A DNA stretch of 64,000 nt, taken from positions 1 to 64,000 of the forward strand of contig DHSR01000020.1 in NCBI GenBank assembly GCA_002410555.1, in the 5' to 3' direction. Below, piece after piece: positions 61,085-64,000 of this stretch (the stretch's first letter is position 1; every line of letters begins with the position of its first letter). Below the pieces are notes generated by a model. The model searched no databases and had not been told where the DNA came from. It saw nothing but the letters and a program-made list of their open reading frames with translations. A program made the position numbers and the translations under genes. This DNA comes from Bacteroidales bacterium UBA5281 (lineage in GTDB: Bacteria > Bacteroidota > Bacteroidia > Bacteroidales > Lentimicrobiaceae).

Positions 61085-63019
61085 TTATTGCATCACCGAA
61101 TTTATTTCTTCATTGACCATGTCGGTAAACGCCTGCAGACTATATACGCCCAGGTCACCTTTCCCATGGCGACGTACCGACACGGTATTTTCAGCCTCTT
61201 CCTTTTCGCCCACAACGAGCATAAATGGAATTTTCTTTAATTCTGCATCCCTGATCTTACGACCGGCTTTCTCGTTGCGTTCATCAATTTGGCCGCGAAT
61301 TTCGGAATTATTCAGGAAATTCAAAACTTTTTTTGAATATTCCAGATATTTTTCACTGATTGGCAGCACAATAAACTGTTCAGGGGTGAGCCACAACGGG
61401 AAATTTCCTCCCGAATGTTCAATCAGCACAGCAACAAAACGCTCCATCGATCCAAAAGGTGCACGATGAATCATTACCGGCCGGTGCTTTTGATTGTCAC
61501 TGCCGATATAATCCAGTTCAAACCGCTCGGGCAGGTTATAATCCACTTGTATGGTTCCCAGTTGCCATTTCCGTCCCAGCGCATCTTTAACCATAAAGTC
61601 AAGTTTTGGACCATAAAAGGCAGCTTCGCCATACTCTACCACTGCTTCAATACCGGCAGCAGTTACAGCTTCCATAATGGCTGTTTCTGCCTTTTCCCAG
61701 TTTTCATCACTACCTATGTATTTTTCGGTATCCATGGGATCCCGCAAGGAAATCTGAGCAGTATAATCTTTAAAATTAAGCGTTTTAAATATATGAAGTA
61801 CAATATCAATCACCGATATAAATTCGTTCTTCAACTGATCAGGGGTGCAGAAAATATGCGCGTCATCCTGTGTAAACCCACGAACTCTGGTCAATCCGTG
61901 TAATTCACCGCTTTGTTCATAACGATACACCGTACCAAATTCGGCAAATCGCAGCGGCAGGTCTTTATACGAACGTGGACGGGCGGAATATATTTCGCAA
62001 TGATGCGGACAATTCATGGGTTTAAGCATAAATTGCTCTCCTTCAACCGGAGTAGAGATCGGCTGAAAACTATCCTTGCCATACTTCTGGAAATGTCCGG
62101 ATGTTTTGTATAATTCTACATTGCCGATATGTGGAGTGATAACCGGCTGATAACCAGCCTTCTGCTGCACATTTCGCAAAAAGCGCTCCAGGCGGTCACG
62201 CAATATGGCTCCCTTAGGCAACCACAGCGGTAGTCCCGAGCCTACTTTTTGTGAGAAGGTAAACAAGTCAAGCTCGCGGCCCAGTTTACGGTGGTCCCGT
62301 TTTTTGGCCTCTTCCAGCATTTCGAGATATTCAGTGAGTTCTTTTTGCCTGGGAAAAGTGATGCCGTAAATACGCGTGAGCTGCTTGCGCTTTTCATCAC
62401 CACGCCAGTAGGCACCCGCTATATTAAGCAGTTTCACCGCTTTAATGGTACTGGTATCAGGTATATGTGGACCACGACATAAATCGGTAAAAGTCCCGGA
62501 CTCATAAAATGTGATCTCACCGTCCTCCAGATCCTGAATTAATTCAATTTTATATTCATCGTTCTTTTCAGTGAAATAGCTGAGGGCTTCACTTTTAGGA
62601 ACGCTTCTGCGGACGAAAGTTTGCTTTTCACGGGCAAGTTTCAACATTCTCTCTTCGATGGCCTCCAGGTCTTCTGCCGAAATTTCATGATCTCCGAAAT
62701 CCATATCGTAATAAAACCCGTTTTCTATATCGGGGCCAATGCCAAATTTAACTCCGGGGTACAGTTGTTCTATGGCCTCAGCCATCAGGTGAGCCGATGA
62801 ATGCCACAGGGTAGCTTTTCCATCAGGATCATTCCAGGTGAGCAAGCTTAAACGGGCGTCACTGTATATGGGACGGCTGGCATCCCATACTTCACCATTT
62901 ACCCTGGCCGACAAAACGTTGCGGGCCAAACCTTCACTAATGCTTTTGGCTATCTCCATGGAGGTGATGCCTTCAGGAAACTGCTTTACGGTATTGTCAG
63001 GCAGTGTTATATTTACCAT
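61085..63019 (-). CDS. thrS: Threonyl-tRNA synthetase
   Basis: The 644-residue enzyme has an N-terminal TGS domain (residues 1-60; NTVKQFPEGITSMEIAKSIS), the editing/SAD domain with HSSAHLMAEAIEQLYPG, the class II catalytic core with motif 2 (FAEFGTVYRYEQSGELHGLT) and zinc-ligand region (MNCPHHCEIY), motif 3 (MIHRAPFGSMERFVAVLIEH) and a C-terminal anticodon-binding domain (LPISEKYLEYSKKVLNFLNN). It charges tRNA-Thr. It starts the thrS-infC-rpmI-rplT operon, 42 bp before the IF-3 AUA codon. A -7 element is at 63053-63060. Confidence 0.98.
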   Translation of the reverse strand: MVNITLPDNTVKQFPEGITSMEIAKSISEGLARNVLSARVNGEVWDASRPIYSDARLSLLTWNDPDGKATLWHSSAHLMAEAIEQLYPGVKFGIGPDIENGFYYDMDFGDHEISAEDLEAIEERMLKLAREKQTFVRRSVPKSEALSYFTEKNDEYKIELIQDLEDGEITFYESGTFTDLCRGPHIPDTSTIKAVKLLNIAGAYWRGDEKRKQLTRIYGITFPRQKELTEYLEMLEEAKKRDHRKLGRELDLFTFSQKVGSGLPLWLPKGAILRDRLERFLRNVQQKAGYQPVITPHIGNVELYKTSGHFQKYGKDSFQPISTPVEGEQFMLKPMNCPHHCEIYSARPRSYKDLPLRFAEFGTVYRYEQSGELHGLTRVRGFTQDDAHIFCTPDQLKNEFISVIDIVLHIFKTLNFKDYTAQISLRDPMDTEKYIGSDENWEKAETAIMEAVTAAGIEAVVEYGEAAFYGPKLDFMVKDALGRKWQLGTIQVDYNLPERFELDYIGSDNQKHRPVMIHRAPFGSMERFVAVLIEHSGGNFPLWLTPEQFIVLPISEKYLEYSKKVLNFLNNSEIRGQIDERNEKAGRKIRDAELKKIPFMLVVGEKEEAENTVSVRRHGKGDLGVYSLQAFTDMVNEEINSVMQ

Positions 63020-63052
63020 TATTGCAATGCATTTTTTTTAAAAAACGGACTG

Positions 63053-63060
63053 CAAAGATA
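63053..63060 (-). promoter_or_regulatory. -7 promoter element of the thrS operon
   Basis: On the minus strand this reads TATCTTTG, a full match to TAnnTTTG 33 bp before the thrS start. Confidence 0.55.
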
Positions 63061-63134
63061 GATAAAATCCATGCAACTTTTACGTAAAGATGTGGTAAAA
63101 GTCAATTTTAAATGATTTTGTAAAAGCATGGGCA

Positions 63135-64000
63135 TTACTGGTGAACCTCATCAAAAATAAATACAAAGTCAAGCTGTTTACCCTTTGAATTGGTAGGAGA
63201 GAACAAAGACAATATTGCATTTTTAGGGATATCAGGATGGTTAATTAACACAGCAGTTTTCCAGGGATGTTTTCTGCAGGCCACATGTTTACCATTTTCC
63301 TGTATCCGTTTTAGGCTATCCTGGCACTGAAAATTGCCTATATTTTGTCCGGTCAGTTCGTTTACTGTCCTACCAAGCCATTTAGCTGAAACTTCATTTA
63401 CAAATGTAATATTGAAAAATTTATCTGTAAAAACATAGGCATCACAATACTTTGAGAGTATTTCATCATATTCTGCTGAAGCATCGAGTAATTGTTTAAA
63501 CCGGGTGTAATCAAAAATAAACAAATCACCTCCAGCCGGATTGTTTTCATCATCAAAATCAGGATAAATGACAATGTGGCAATGTAACTTGCGACCATCC
63601 TGATGCAAACCCATTCCGGTATATTTAAGCATACCGGATAAGTTTTCCGGGTTTGAGAAATTCTTTTTAAGCAAGCGCAATTGAGGAGGTGGGAAAATCT
63701 TTGAAAGCACCTCCCCTACCTGGGTTTCCGATCTCGAAAAACCAAACATCTCAATGGCTCCTTTATTCCATTCTAATATCTCGAAATCCGGGTCAAGCTT
63801 GATCCAGGCAAAGTCATCATTGGCAATCAATGAAGAGTGTGTTTTCTCCAATAATTCTATGTTCCGGCTTTTAGCTTTGCCGGAAGTTATATCCCGACAT
63901 ATTCCACGGTAACCCTGCAAAGTGCTATCTTCATTAAAATAGGGATCGGCTTTGACATCCAGATGTTTAAGCGTTCCATTAATATGCTGAACAGTTACCT
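63135..64000 (-). CDS. PAS-domain sensor protein, N-terminal part beyond the window
   Basis: The frame is open to the window edge, so the 5' end is missing. The visible 287 residues begin in the end of a PAS/PAC unit (DVKADPYFNEDSTLQGYRGI, CRDIT). A second PAS spans about residues 40-155 (FEILEWNKGAIEMFGFSRSE, LHQDGRKLHCHIVIYPD) and a third about 165-285 (YVFTDKFFNITFVNEVSAKW). The protein stops after this PAS, with no kinase, GGDEF or HTH domain following. An output domain, if any, lies upstream. A signal-binding role is inferred. Confidence 0.82.
   Translation of the reverse strand, partial: VTVQHINGTLKHLDVKADPYFNEDSTLQGYRGICRDITSGKAKSRNIELLEKTHSSLIANDDFAWIKLDPDFEILEWNKGAIEMFGFSRSETQVGEVLSKIFPPPQLRLLKKNFSNPENLSGMLKYTGMGLHQDGRKLHCHIVIYPDFDDENNPAGGDLFIFDYTRFKQLLDASAEYDEILSKYCDAYVFTDKFFNITFVNEVSAKWLGRTVNELTGQNIGNFQCQDSLKRIQENGKHVACRKHPWKTAVLINHPDIPKNAILSLFSPTNSKGKQLDFVFIFDEVHQ

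Noticed and set aside
1..64000. tRNA or rRNA genes
   Set aside because: No cloverleaf with a GTTCRA-type T loop or rRNA core sequence was noticed by eye; a covariance-model scan was not possible.

Overview
The window looks like a chromosome segment of a Bacteroidota bacterium, probably class Bacteroidia. The evidence is: two secreted proteins with type IX secretion (Por) C-terminal sorting domains; many lipoproteins; two LytS/LytTR sensor-regulator pairs; a DUF4492-cydA-cydB operon; DUF4159, DUF1684 and FUSC proteins of the Bacteroidota type; repeated upstream matches to the phylum's -7 promoter element TAnnTTTG; and almost no Shine-Dalgarno sequences except in front of infC. I saw no rRNA, tRNA, CRISPR array, phage or intact transposase gene.

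Layout. 1-4.4 kb: a heavy-metal-binding lipoprotein, the cytochrome bd operon (DUF4492, cydA, cydB and a 45-residue membrane peptide) behind a Fur-type palindrome, and a double-MliC lipoprotein. 4.5-6.6 kb: an HxlR regulator divergent from a DsbA-like lipoprotein and a frameshifted DoxX gene. 6.6-14.1 kb (minus): a five-gene operon encoding a tripartite RND efflux pump followed by a LytS-type kinase and a LytTR regulator. 14.3-16.6 kb: YceI, DoxX and pirin. 16.6-32.3 kb: metabolic and stress genes (DUF5996, aspartate dehydrogenase, SDR, methyltransferase, glutathione peroxidase, a baeRF/Balon-like release-factor homologue, cytosine deaminase-like amidohydrolase, HPF, MFS, saccharopine dehydrogenase-like, SulP) ending in an AraC-pirin-GNAT-YceI minus-strand group. 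32.4-34.8 kb: a frameshifted FUSC gene and a tiny zinc-ribbon-like ORF. 34.9-47 kb: a large T9SS sortilin-like propeller protein, rsmE-DUF4159, a second LytS/LytTR pair followed by a lipoprotein with three starch-binding-like repeats, a chimeric rsmE/DUF4159 pseudogene, and a T9SS two-component-type propeller protein. 47-59.3 kb: a KefB-type antiporter gene interrupted by one amber codon, a PQQ-like propeller, PepSY, OsmC, a YitT fragment, Pmp3, a tocopherol-cyclase-like protein, DUF1684 plus an outer membrane barrel, a coiled-coil membrane protein and a TlpA-like protein. 59.4-59.7 kb: a clean MITE-like insertion. 59.8-63 kb: the translation operon thrS-infC-rpmI-rplT. 63.1 kb to the end: a PAS sensor protein cut by the window edge.

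Themes. Redox and electrophile stress functions recur as paralogous modules (YceI twice, DoxX twice, pirin twice, with HxlR and AraC regulators, OsmC and glutathione peroxidase). Gene decay is frequent: DoxX, FUSC, the antiporter, YitT and the rsmE/DUF4159 copy are all broken, mostly by single events. The strongest points for follow-up are the MITE with an 8-bp target duplication, the AUA start of infC, the chimeric pseudogene, the amber-split antiporter, the Fur-type palindrome before cyd, the baeRF/HPF neighbourhood, and the triple starch-binding-like lipoprotein tied to a two-component system.
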